From: Ottelia alismoides
Lineage: Eukaryota; Streptophyta; Magnoliopsida; Alismatales; Hydrocharitaceae
Assembly: GCA_037367405.1 (NCBI GenBank)
Contig: JAZKJV010001873.1
Coordinates: 310,001-374,000 of the forward strand
DNA: 64,000 bases
Direction of reading: 5' to 3'
A program made the translations under genes and the position numbers. Below the pieces are notes generated by a model. The model was not told where the DNA came from. It was given only the letters and a program-made list of their open reading frames with translations, and did no database searches. Numbering within the stretch: position 1 is the first letter of the stretch; every line of letters starts with the position of its first letter. Of the stretch, positions 34,379-45,341 are shown piece by piece.

Positions 34379-36497
34379 ATGATGGATCCCCCTCACTGCA
34401 AGCCGACTCTTGCGGCTTTTTCTTCGCTTTCTGACCATCACTCCAGCCCACCTTCTAGGGAGGTCGGATCTCTGACCAACCTCCCGCTCCCTCCCTCCCT
34501 TTCATCTCATCACTCTGGGCATGCTGTGCTAGACGTCCGCAGATATCAGACAGAGCAGATGCGAGACCCGGACGATGCTGTTGCTGAGTTGAGAGCGCAC
34601 TTTGTTAGTGACCCGAGAGAGCAGTGGAGATCAGCAGATAGATCCCATTCTAGAGGGATGGAGGAGCAGATAGCACATGGAGCTCAGCCAGCTTCTACAT
34701 TAGGCCCATTCGTCTTGGATTTGGATTACATTTCGACTGCCGACATTTTCAGGAGAGGCGCACGAGGAGCCTTATCTTCACCTGTCCGCTTTCGAGAAAT
34801 TTTGTAGAGCACAGAGATATTCAGATGTCACTGCAGAGGAGCTGATGAGCAGGACCTTCCCCTTCACGCTTCACGACAGAGCCATGAGATGGCACCGACG
34901 GTTGGGAAGGACATTCGAGATGTGGGGAGAGCTACGCCGAGAGTTCTTGCAGAGATATTTCCCTCCATGTAGAGCAGAGTTTATGCGGTCTTTGATCATG
35001 GACTTTTCAGTTGACCCCCAGGAGCCATTGCACGAGGCATGGCCGAGGTTTCTTGACCTCTTGAGGAGATTCCCTGAGCACGGACTTCCACTTGCAGACT
35101 TGATAGAGATCTCCATGCGGGGGATGACCGCAGAGCAGATAGCACTGGTGATTACCACATGTGGCGGTTTCCACCGCAGTTCCGACATTCACCTACTAGA
35201 TACCATCTCGAGGCTACTTTCACAGAGTTCTTCTACACGAGATGCCTTGGTCGGGACAACACATGAGGACGATGCAGTACCAGTGCGGTGTGTCACTTCA
35301 CATGGTGAGCCAGCTTCTACACACCAGCCTGAGGATTTGGATGATGCAGCACCACTGACAGAGGAGATGACTGTGATAGCAGAGGTTCGGACCCAGAGTC
35401 TACTCGAGTTCCCGTTGGCCTTCCAGTTGGAGTTCGAGTCAGCCCCAGAGTTCCATGTTGACGAGTCTTTGATATCAGATCTTCTGATACGCCAGGAGCC
35501 GGAGGAGCCCCAGCTTTTGCAGCCGTTGATTCAGACACTTCAGATTCCAGTCCCGGAGGAGTCAGTTTCCTTCTTGCAGAGACACTTCTTGGATGCAGAC
35601 AGTCACCAGGACTCAGCCCAGCAGCCACAACTTGAGGAGGGACAGCACTTTGAGAGTACAGACATAGAGAGTCCCGTCTTCGAGCCTTTGGTCCTCCACT
35701 TTGTTGAGATAGACACACTTCCTGAGGACCAGCTGACAGCCAGCATGGCCGCAGAGCGAGGATCAGCTGCAGACACTTTGCCAGCTTCCGCGGTGTTGAC
35801 TAGTACCTTCTCCTGCTTCCAGATTGCCGAGACTTACACTTCCGATGATGATACAGCCTGGTGCACTGAGTGGATACTTGATAGCAGCGCAGATGACCAT
35901 CTAGATCCTGATCCTCTTCTTGTCACTTCTGATCTTGCATTTCTCCCCGAGGGTTATCTGTGGGAGGATGCCGCACTCGATGAGTACTCGGTTTCACCTG
36001 CTGAGAGTGTTTCCGATCTGGCGGAACACGAAACCGAGTCTATAGATCATTCTGATTCTGATTTTCCTCACCTCGACGACCCTCACGAGGATGAGCCCAT
36101 TTTGGAGATATTCGATGATTTGCCTGATCTGATTCTATTACATGCATCGGATATCATTCTGCTTAGAGAGTCTCCTGAGCCTGATTGTCCACACCTGTTT
36201 GAGACACTGATTGACGTGGAGGATTCCATGACTGATCCATCTTTCTCCACGTTTGATTTCTTCGGCTCGATACTCTCACTCCATTCTGACCCAGAGCCAC
36301 TGATTTCTTTTGTGCTACCGGATCCCGATTACTTATGCTCATATCATTGGCCGGTAGCAGACACCCGCCTGATTGCATACCTGGGTGTCTTACTTTACAC
36401 TGTTGAGTTCGTCGTTGTTCTCACACAGAGACTGCGACGACAGTACGGCATTCGACTTACCGATGCCGTCCTGAACCTTGATACTGCGTTGTCCTAG
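34379..36497 (+). pseudogene. Gag-like gene of internal A, frameshifted
   Basis: Same gene as 45342-47462 but with a 2-bp loss near 34731, just before the Gag domain, so the N-terminal 117 or so residues are separated from the rest, which reopens and runs to 36497. Elsewhere it differs from copy B by about ten amino-acid changes and only a few silent ones (seen by eye), as expected for neutral drift since duplication. The retained part has the Retrotrans_gag region (SRTFPFTLHDRAMRWHRRLG onwards), the acidic half and the hydrophobic C-terminal segment. Confidence 0.8.
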
Positions 36498-36648
36498 CCT
36501 TTGCGCCCAGCTAGGGGCGTAAAACCTAGCGCTTGTTGAGAGGCACCTCAACATTGTACTCTTTTGTATATACGTGTTTCGTCTTATTTTGATCCTTCTT
36601 TCTTCCGTTCTTGTTCTCACCCCAGGTCTCGTATAGGATTATCTTTGC

Positions 36649-37140
36649 TCTACTTAGGATATTGCTCATCCTAAGTATAGGGGGTGGGAACACCGGGTTG
36701 TTCATTCGTCTGTTTCATCACTTCTGTTTTGTTGCCTATACTTAAGGTTCTCCACCTTAAGTATAGGGGGAGTGATGTCCTCCTTCTTGTATATATTCGT
36801 AATTTTCTTCGTGTCTTTCTACCCCTGTTTTGCTGCCTATACTTAGGGATATTTTACCCTAAGTATAGGGGGGGGGGGGCAGATTCTGTATCTTCTTCAC
36901 TCGGCTTTCCCTTCATGTACAGCTTGCTATACTTAGGATTAGTTAATCCTAAGTATAGGGGGAAACCACCGAGTTCCTCCCATTCTATTCCATTGATTCA
37001 TTCCTGTACTTAGCCATTCCTTTTCACTTCCCTTTTACTAAGCACGAGTTATGTCTTCTTCATCGCTCTTGATCACTCTGAGGACATCGTTCGAGCTAAG
37101 TATAGGGGGGTGTGTATATATTTCATATATACTTTAGCCA
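36649..37140 (+). repeat. Array of five hairpins with polypurine-tract motif, internal A
   Basis: Four tandem-spaced hairpins at about 36649-36685, 36735-36770, 36836-36879 and 36926-36963. Each has the form CTATACTTAGG, a 4-12 base loop, CCTAAGTATAG, then a G run. The stems differ in sequence near the loop but stay paired. A fifth, longer one at 37095-37140 pairs GCTAAGTATA with TATACTTTAGC. The 3' arm plus G run equals the polypurine tract beside LTR2. Confidence 0.85.
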
Positions 37141-37166
37141 TAACTCGTACTTTGTGTGAGTGTGTT

Positions 37167-38683
37167 AATAAATAAAATGGCTAAAAATCACAAAAATTTA
37201 AAAATTTTTCATGTACATAAATCTCTTGTATCCTTGCACATACATAGCTAGTGTACAAAGTATTTTTGTAAAAATGATTTCAAAAATCTTTTGTATAAAG
37301 TTTGTGTAAATATTTTTGTATCAAAATTATGTATATAGTACAAAATTTTTCCAAAATGTTTTGAAAATCAAGAGTTTGCAAAAATCTTGTGTAAATATTG
37401 TAAATACCTTTTTGCAAAACTTGCACTTCATGCATCATCATCATCCATGATTTCAAAACATTTTCCAAAAATTTTGCATGATTGTAAATATTTGTAAATA
37501 ACATCTTGTGTACATATATGTATATAGTTTTTCCTGGATGAGAGTTGACATTTAAACTAAGCCTGGAATTAAATTGAGAAATGGAGCTCGAATAAGATCT
37601 TAATCCACCTAACTTTAAGAGGAACCTTATAGGACTTAGGGTTAAGGCTTTTCAGGTCCATAAGGACTTAATTCTTTGAGTCCACTAGGCTATGAGCATA
37701 TGTCATCTTGATGAGCTTAAGTAGAACACTTAACAACACACGCAGGACTCTTAGAGACAATGGCTTGACTTGCACCTGCACTTTACACATGGCTCTCCAC
37801 GGATGAGGTGGTGAGGAGGCAGTTTCCTTTGGCTTGGGGTAGCATATGAGGGTAGTACTTCTAGGCGGAACCTCTCTTCTTCTTCTAGTGAAGGAAGTGC
37901 ACCTCAACTTGGTCTAGTGGTGATGAAGGCTAAAGACAGAAGCTGTGGGTTACAATAAAGCTTCAAAAGAGGGATAGTCTATTGGCTCAAGAGGAAATTT
38001 CTTGTATATATGCTGCACCATGTAGATATGCTGTACAGAAGTCCTTGAAAAAAAAATGCAAAAATGCAAAAGAACTCCAAAAAAGTGGTGGGTCGGATTG
38101 AAAATTTAATAACCCCACCGGAGTGTATATAGTCAAATAAAGCAAAGCTTATGGTATCCATGTTACATCTCATGAAGCTTGCAGCGGGAGACTTAGCTAC
38201 ACTGGCTAGGCTTCCAAAACTCTATACTTCTACCCCCTCTTCTTGAGCCGGTTGCACTTGAACTTAGAAGGGAATACCCCGCTTCTCGAGGAAAGAGTTG
38301 CTAGACCGAGGCATTAGGGTTACCAGGTTGAGGGAGGCGGTTTCTTTGTTACTTCTGAAGTGGGGAGCCACATATCACTTACACTGCATGGAAAGACTCA
38401 TGGTCATTAGAGTTTGTGTATGTAGACTTGTTCTGATCTGGTTTATTGAGGAGTCTTGTCCATAGATTGGTGGAACTTAGAGGCTGTTGAGTTTTAAGCT
38501 TAAGTCCAAATGAGGTTCCGACACATTAATAATCCAAAGATCTAATCGAGCTCCATATTTCAATTTAATGAAGGAAAGTTTAATAATTCAACATTGATCC
38601 ATGTACATCCTCTTTTTCTTTTTCTTTTTCTTTCTTTTTCACTTCTTTTTCAAATAAGTGTTTGCTAAGGGACTAGCAAAGTT
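37167..38683 (+). other. 3' tail of internal A, missing from internal B
   Basis: Non-coding, AT-rich first (37167-37520, many TTTGTAAA words), then mixed. It aligns with the D internal tail (25207-26076 and 55641-56700). A CTTTTT-rich run lies at about 38605-38655. It contains no domain on either strand. Confidence 0.6.
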
Positions 38684-38696
38684 AAGTATAGGGGGG
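38684..38696 (+). promoter_or_regulatory. Polypurine tract of internal A
   Basis: AAGTATAGGGGGG directly before the TG of LTR2. The same word forms the 3' arm of the upstream hairpins. Confidence 0.85.
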
Positions 38697-38727
38697 TGAT
38701 GAATACCCATTCATCACTCTTTATTCT

Positions 38728-38826
38728 TATATTTTAGGGATTTTATCACTTGTGCCCCTCCGAGATGTTGCAATATCAGTTATACCCCTATCTTTTTGGT
38801 AATATCAGTTGTGCCCCTCAAAACTT
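38728..38826 (+). repeat. MULE2 left target duplication and terminal inverted repeat
   Basis: TATATTTTA (38728-38736) then the left inverted repeat with about three subrepeats of roughly 25 bp. Confidence 0.9.
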
Positions 38827-40214
38827 GCTCCGTCCTCAGTTGTGCCCTTCCGTCAGATTGACCGTCAAAAAATTAAAATAACCATGGTTTATTCAAACCA
38901 TGGTGTGGTTAAGAAGGGTATTATGGTCCATACACTTCTTCATCTTCTTCCTCCTCCATTTGCTCTTCTTCCTTGTATTCATAATTTCTCTCTCTTACTA
39001 AAACCTTCATGCATCCATCGAATCTCTAAAATTTTTACATTTCCACGGACATATCACTCGTTACGGATCAAATGATGAATTTTATTGAATTTTTGGATGA
39101 CTTTTTATGAATCAATTAGTCAAAAATTTATCAAAATTTAACAAAAAAATATGAATCTTGCGGGTGACCTGGGAAGAACATGAGTTACTGGAGGAGACAC
39201 GAGGTAGGTCGCGGCGGCGCGGGGCGCAGGGACGGGGGAGAAGGGAGGGGGCGCAGGCGTCGTGGGGGAGCGGGTCGCGGCGGTGCGGGAGGGGCGCAGG
39301 GGGAGGAGGGAGGGGGCGCAGGGGTCGCGGGCGAGGGGAGGTCGGGGCGAGGGCGCAGGGGCGGGCGCGGAGGGAGGTCGGGGGCTGCGGTGGGAGGGCG
39401 GGGGCGGTGGGAGGTCGGGGGCGGTGGAAGGGCGGGGGCGATGGGAGGTCGGGGGCGGTGGGAGGTCGGGTGGGGCGCAGGGGCGGGGGCGGTGGGAGGT
39501 CGGGGGCGGTGGGAGGGCGGGGGCGATGGGAGGTCGGGGCGAGGGCGCAGGGGCGGGCGCGGAGGGAGGTCGGGGGCTGCGGTGGGAGTGCGGGGGCGGT
39601 GGGAGGTCGGGTGGGGCGCAGGGGCGGGGGCGGTGGGAGGTCGGGGGCGGTGGGAGGGCGGGGGCGATGGGAGGTCGGGAGGGGCGCAGGGGCGGGGGTG
39701 GTGGGGAGGGCGGGGGCGGTGGGAGGTCGGGAGGGGCGCAGGGGTGGGGGGAGGCAGGGCGACGGTGCAGGGGCGGTGGGTGGTCGGGGCTGCACGGGGC
39801 GGTGGGAGGTCTGGGCTGCACGGGGCGGGGCTGGGAGGGGGGTGCGGGAGGTCGGCGCTGGGAGGGAGCTCGGGGCGGAGGGGGGTGCGGGGTTGGGCGG
39901 CGCGGGCCAGGGGCGGGGGCAGAGAGGGAGGAGGAGGAGGTGGAGGAGGAGGAAGAAGAGGATGGGGAGGAGGAGGAAGAAGAAGAAGAAGAAGATGAGG
40001 AGGGTGTAAAATGACCTCCTAACCTTTTTTTTAAAAGTAATTCCGCCTATGTCCTCAAAGTTAACGGCCGTTTGCACTGTGGATGGACGGTCATTAACCC
40101 GAGGGGCACAAGTGATAAATTATCAAGTTTTGAGGGGCACAACTGATATTACCAAAAAGATAGGGGTATAACTGATATTGCGATATCTCGGAGGGGCACA
40201 AGTGATAAAATCCC
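38737..40214. mobile_element. Non-autonomous Mutator-like element 2 (MULE2) in LTR2
   Basis: 1478 bp with inverted repeats of about 90 bp, nearly identical (38737-38826 and 40124-40214), starting GGGATTTTATCACTTGTG. A perfect 9-bp duplication TATATTTTA flanks it (38728-38736 and 40215-40223). LTR1 at about 29251-29262 has the single, unoccupied TATATTTTA in the same context, which proves insertion. There is no transposase. The ends contain subrepeats of ATATCAGTTGTGCCCCTC type; the interior is a G-rich array. Confidence 0.95.
39200..40010 (+). repeat. G-rich minisatellite core of MULE2
   Basis: Short units GGGCGGTGGGAGGTCGGG and GGGCGATGGGAGGTCGG recur dozens of times, organised into longer blocks (for example the block near 39340-39440 recurs near 39535-39640). 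It ends in a GGA/GAA purine run (39925-40008). All plus-strand frames and two minus-strand frames are open because of composition; the translated products are simple G/R/A or P/R/A repeats, not genes. Confidence 0.85.
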
Positions 40215-40223
40215 TATATTTTA
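40124..40223 (-). repeat. MULE2 right terminal inverted repeat and target duplication
   Basis: Mirror of the left end, then TATATTTTA (40215-40223). Differs from the left repeat mainly at GATGTTG against GATATCG. Confidence 0.9.
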
Positions 40224-42507
40224 GCTACAAAAACCTTTGCAAATACATGTAGATATATGTAAATATCAATAATTAGCAAAAGCATGCATCTTGTAAAAAC
40301 ATATAATTAGCATGTTTTTGTGCAAAAATAAAAGAATAAAGATGAAAAAGAAAAAGAGGGAAATATTTAGAATAAATATTGAGTAACCTAACCCAAGGGA
40401 GGGCTCAGCATGGGCCTGACCGCATAAAAGCCAAAGTAGAGGGAGATAGGGGCTCATGTGTACAGATTTATGTAAATAAATAAAATTATATTTTCCTCAA
40501 CCAAAAATATTCTTGTACATATTTTGTATGTATTTAGAAACTCTTAAAAACAAAACAAAAATTTAAAAATAAAAAATGCAAAAATAGCCCTCCACCATGT
40601 GCATAAACCATCATCCCTTATTTATTTAACCCTATAAATAAATGTATTTATTTTCAAAACTTTTTGTAAATATTCTAGGGTATATTTTGTAAATAAAATA
40701 AATAACTTAAAAAGAAACAAAACAAAAAGCAAATAAAAATTACAAAATTAAAAATACAAAAATACATTGTACATATACCATGTATATAGTTGTACATAAC
40801 TATTTATTTAACCTATGTATATAAATAATAAAAATAAAATAAAAATAGCCTTTTATTCCTCATTTTATTCTATAAATAAATAAAATATAAAATAGGAATA
40901 AAGTGTATAAAAATAAATAATTAAAAATTAAAAATCAAAAACCCTATATTGTATATATACCTATGTATAGCTATATATTGTAAATACCTTATTTTTATTT
41001 CCAAAAATTAATTAAAAATCACCAAAAAATAGAAAAAAATAAAAGAAAAATATTTTGTGTTTTAAGTTTTTAGAAATTCGGTCATTTTCTAGCCTCAAAT
41101 AAAGAAATAAAAATGCAATAATTGGCGACTCCTGATTGGTCCACGGGGGTTTGTTGACCCCGGTCAACTTCCCCCGCGGACCTTCCTCTTTCGCGGATCT
41201 GCGTTTGGACCCGATTTCTCGAAATTTCGTACGCTCGATCCGACCGCCATTTACCCAGACCCCGGGCTCCGATTAACCTCAGATCATCCAGGATCCTCGC
41301 CCGGGGTGGGTTTGGAGGATCCGAGCTCCGTGCCACCCGCCCGACCTCCTTCTTCTCGGATCTTCCACACTATTTAGTGTCGTCACCGACGATCTATTCA
41401 CGCGATCTTTGATCTTCCCCTCGGCGCCTGTGAGCTCCTCCATCATCCCTGAGTGACAGCCGTGGCCGGTGGAGTTGCAGCGAGGCCCGGGCAGCCGGAA
41501 ATCACTGATCCGGTGGTAATCGCCGCCGTGCGCCGCCGCGAGCGCGCTGAGCCTCGGGGAGCTCGACGACCCCTTGAGGCAACGACCGGGAGCCTCATCG
41601 GCTCTAGCCCAGTCGAATGCGCCCATCAGGTAACTTCTTTAGCCAGTAGATTAGCTTAGCGTTAGGTTCTTCGATTCGCAGTAGCTTAGCTCCGCCACCT
41701 CCGCCAGCCGTCTCCGTCCACTCCCTTGATCATCCGACATCGCCATCACCTCCGCCAGACCCCTATCCACCTTCTCCGACTCTTCATTCCCCCTGTCTCG
41801 CCCCGGAGCAGGGTCTCGGCTCTCACCCCTCCGCCGCTCGCCGGAGAGCCATCGCATCGCACCACCGGCCACCTTCCGCCCGCTCTGACGGGTCGAGGCA
41901 GTTTGCCCTCGACCCCTCTTTCTTTCTGTGCAGGTTTCCAGGTCCATCGACCTCATCTGGAGGTCGGAGCTTCAGAGCACAGCAGCTCCCGTTCCTCGAC
42001 GTCACCGGAGTTCTCCTGAGCTCCTCGCCTCCATCGGAGCAGTGCATCAGGTGCGGACCTTCATGGCGCAGCTTTCTAGCATCTCCTGAGCACCGGACGA
42101 GGACTACCGTACACGCAGAGGGCCGGCGAAGCTCGCCGGCCGTCAGTTCTTCCAGGTCCTTCGTTCACCGTCCGATCGACCTCGACACCCCAGTTTAGAT
42201 CTCGGCCGTACATCCACGGGGCAGCACTCACCATCGGATCTCCCTGGGGTCGATCTTCACCGTTGAGCGACGAGGTTAAACCACGACGCCCATCAGCCAT
42301 CCGATCTAGCACGTGGCTGCACCTCGTCCATCCGATCCGAGCCCGGCTTTCTTCGAAGACCCACGTCGCAGCTCCTTCGTCCGATCATCCACGTGGACAC
42401 ATACCAGCCGTCGGATCGATTCGAGGGTCCCCTTTGGTGTGCGGCGCGTCAACTCAGTCGTTCGATCTGCCACGCGTCGCGCATCCGTCCCTCGACATTA
42501 ATAAAAG

Positions 42508-42975
42508 GGTAAATTACCGTAGGCCCCCCCTCTTAGTTTATGTTTTTAGATTTAGTCCTGTAAATATTCTGAGTACTTTATTTACGTAGGGTAAATTGCA
42601 CATTGGACCTCGCGCTTGTTTATATTTGCATTTATGCCCATGTTTGTGTGAGCCACGTGCATCGTCACGTGTATATTTGGTGTAATTGCGCCTTTAGCCC
42701 TATAGTTCTGGATGTTCTTTAATGAATGAAAACTTTTTGATAATTGCATTTATGCCCCTGTGAGTGTTGTATTTGCGCATGTGCGCCTTTTGAGCGGGTT
42801 ATTTGCAACATAGCCCCTGGACTTTTTGGTACGAGTTACCAAAAGGTCCTCGGACTTGTTTTTCTTACATATAGGTCCCTGAGTGCCCCAGGCACGCGCC
42901 TCGCGCGTGATTTCTTGGGTATTTTGCACCAGGACCCCCAGAACTTTGGGCATTTGCACTTTGGTCCCTGTGCAT
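42508..42975 (+). repeat. Degenerate repeat array in LTR2
   Basis: Same array as 31544-32010 with only scattered base changes. Confidence 0.6.
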
Positions 42976-43937
42976 AGTGCCCCTCTGTTGTTTTTGAATA
43001 AAATATCAAATCACCTCCAAATTCGATGAAAATTTGACACATGGCTCCTGCCATGTTGTAGGATTTTTGAGAATTTTGGAGGACATTTCTGATCTTGTTT
43101 GGTATTTTTAAAAATTCAAAAACGTTTATTTTTGGCACTGTTTCATTTGAAAAATCACAAAAAAATATAAACACACCCCCAAAAATTCCATAAAAATTAG
43201 GTGTTGTTTCTGTTGTGTTGGTTGATTTTCCAGCCAATTTTGGCTATTGTTCATTGCTTAAAAACCCTAAAAATTCAAAAACACCTAAAAACTCATAAAA
43301 ATCATATTAAATAATCTAAAAACCCAAAAACAATAATTTTGGTGCTCGAATTTTCCTTGTTTTCTTTAGTATACAGGAAAATTACCTCCAGGCCCTCTTG
43401 AGATCCTTAGATATTTTATCTTTGGGTTTTGGACCTGGCTGGACAGTACCTTGTCTTTTTAGCATTGTTTGATTTTTAGAAAATAAAATACACCTTATAA
43501 AAATCCCAAAAATTCATCAAAAACACTTAAAAACCTAAAAAACATAAAAACAATTTTTCTTGAATTTTTGCTTGATTTTTGATGCTTTAAATAAATTGCT
43601 CAAGTGTGCTTGTTTTCGTGTTTCCTTATTTTCTTTACATATTAAAAATCCAAAAAAAAATTTTAAAAACCATTAAAAACCACTAAAAATGTTTTCCCTT
43701 TTTCTCTGATCTGTTGACTACTTCGTAGGCCTTTGGCCAACCCGTGCTCCTTGTGTTCGACCCTGGGTGCTATACCAGGTTAATCTCATAGCTAGGACCG
43801 CACTTCGTGTTTTGATCTCTGATTTATCTCGCGGTTCGATATTTTTCTTGATATACCCATCCTCTGAGATCCGGGTCGCAACGACCCTTGTTTTATTACC
43901 TTCACCCGGGTCTTGAGGGATTTTCGGGCTATCAGAA

Positions 43938-43955
43938 TGGCGCCGTTGCCGGGGA
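43938..43955 (+). promoter_or_regulatory. Primer-binding site of internal B
   Basis: TGGCGCCGTTGCCGGGGA, the unmutated Athila-type tRNA-Asp primer site, three bases after LTR2. Confidence 0.93.
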
Positions 43956-45341
43956 GCACGACTTAGTAGTCATTTTTAGCTTTTTCCGTGGCTTTTCGAG
44001 CTTCGCGGCTTTTTGTATAGATTTTGTATATATATTTTTCTCACATTTCTGCCAATAATTTCTGGACTGACCACTTTTCTCTCTGTTTCTTGCGAGGGCC
44101 CGAGGAGCGAGGGCGGCATTCCTAGGAGCGCCGGTGCACCCGAGCGAAGCGGAGGCGGCTCGTTTCTTCATCGAGCAGCAGGAGAGAGCGAGAGAGAGAG
44201 AGCTGAGTGGGTGAGGATAGTTTAGGAATATTCTATTATTGTTGTAATAATACATGACTCAGAGACTCAGAACTGTGCTTGACACCTAGCGGGTCTGTTT
44301 CGCCGAGCACCGGTGTGCTCGGGGGACCCTTTAGATTTTTCGCGGTTTTTCGCGGTTTTAGCTTTTTCGCTGCCTTTTCCGGTGTTTACGCGGTTTTTGC
44401 TCGAGCCCCTAGACTTAGGAATTTCTGGTGCTTGTGCCGTAATTAGTAGGATCCACACACTTAATTGCTTATCTGTTCCTATAGATCGTTAATTGGACCT
44501 ACTGATAATAAATAATAAAAATAACTTAGTTGTTTTCCTGAGAGCCTCCGCGCCGCGAGCCTGCCCCGCAAGCGCTACTCCTGAACTCGACCTGTCGAGA
44601 AGAGGAGGGGTGGGCCAAGACCGGACTCTTTGGATCGAGGGTGAGCGACTAAGTTAGACGGTTCTGCGCTAGGAATTGCTCATCTAGGACTCGGTTTTTC
44701 CCGCTTGCATCATTTAGGTAGTTTATTTCCTGTATTTAAATTCTGCGTGGATCACTTGCATGTAGAGTGTTGGAGACAAGGTACGCATTTCTATCTCAGC
44801 ATGCATCATTGATTTCTCGCGCATCGGCTTTTTCGTCTTCTCCCCTCTGTTTTTGGACTAAATAATCAGGAGAACCGAAAAATTCGTTAGGCGTTTGTTT
44901 TCTATTTGAAAAATAGCTAAAAACAAAAACAATAAAATCGGGACTGCTAATCATACTTGACCTAAAAGACACTTCACGAAAAATCTGTCTTGGGGAGAGT
45001 AACCCCCTCCTTGTCTGGTTTGGATGAGCGAGAGAGTGATTCGCACATTAGGATAGAGCCTCCGATCTTTTCTTGGCTGATTACCGGCTTTCAGTACGGG
45101 ACAGTCGGTTGAGAAAGATCTGGATACCTATTGACCTCACGTAATCGCTCTGATAGACTGGATGATCACCTAAAATAAAATCGACAAGATAATTGACCGA
45201 TCCCTTCAGTCTTCAGCTCTGTGTGCGTAGGTGAATTGGGGGTTTTCTTGTTCATCTTGTTTGGTTGCCAGATCCCTTCGATCCTTTCTCATCTATTCCC
45301 CTCCCTCGCCTCCCTTCGTTTCTCTTCTCCTTGACCACTGG
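43956..45341 (+). other. Leader of internal B
   Basis: Near-identical to 32987-34378, with a shorter (GA)n run (about 44186-44206). The same possible intron boundaries occur near 44785 and 45230. Confidence 0.5.

Larger units (their letters stand above)
38697..43934 (+). repeat. Second LTR (A 3' LTR and B 5' LTR), interrupted by MULE2
   Basis: Same LTR as 29220-32965; 3.75 kb when MULE2 and its extra 9 bp are removed. It is preceded by a polypurine tract and followed by a primer-binding site, so it serves as end of internal A and start of internal B. Confidence 0.9.

Noticed and set aside
34871..35718. Antisense frames of 105 and 133 residues opposite the Gag-like gene
   Set aside because: Shadows of the plus-strand reading frame; no domain of their own.
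39112..40077. Long open frames on both strands (321, 283, 272, 250 and 227 residues)
   Set aside because: They lie in the G-rich repeat core of MULE2; translations are simple P/R/A or G/R repeats, and several frames are open at once, so lack of stops is compositional.
45231..45341. Upstream extension of the Gag-like frame starting at GTG
   Set aside because: The first in-frame ATG is at 45342, and non-ATG starts are unlikely in plants; the open stretch just before it may also be the intron end.
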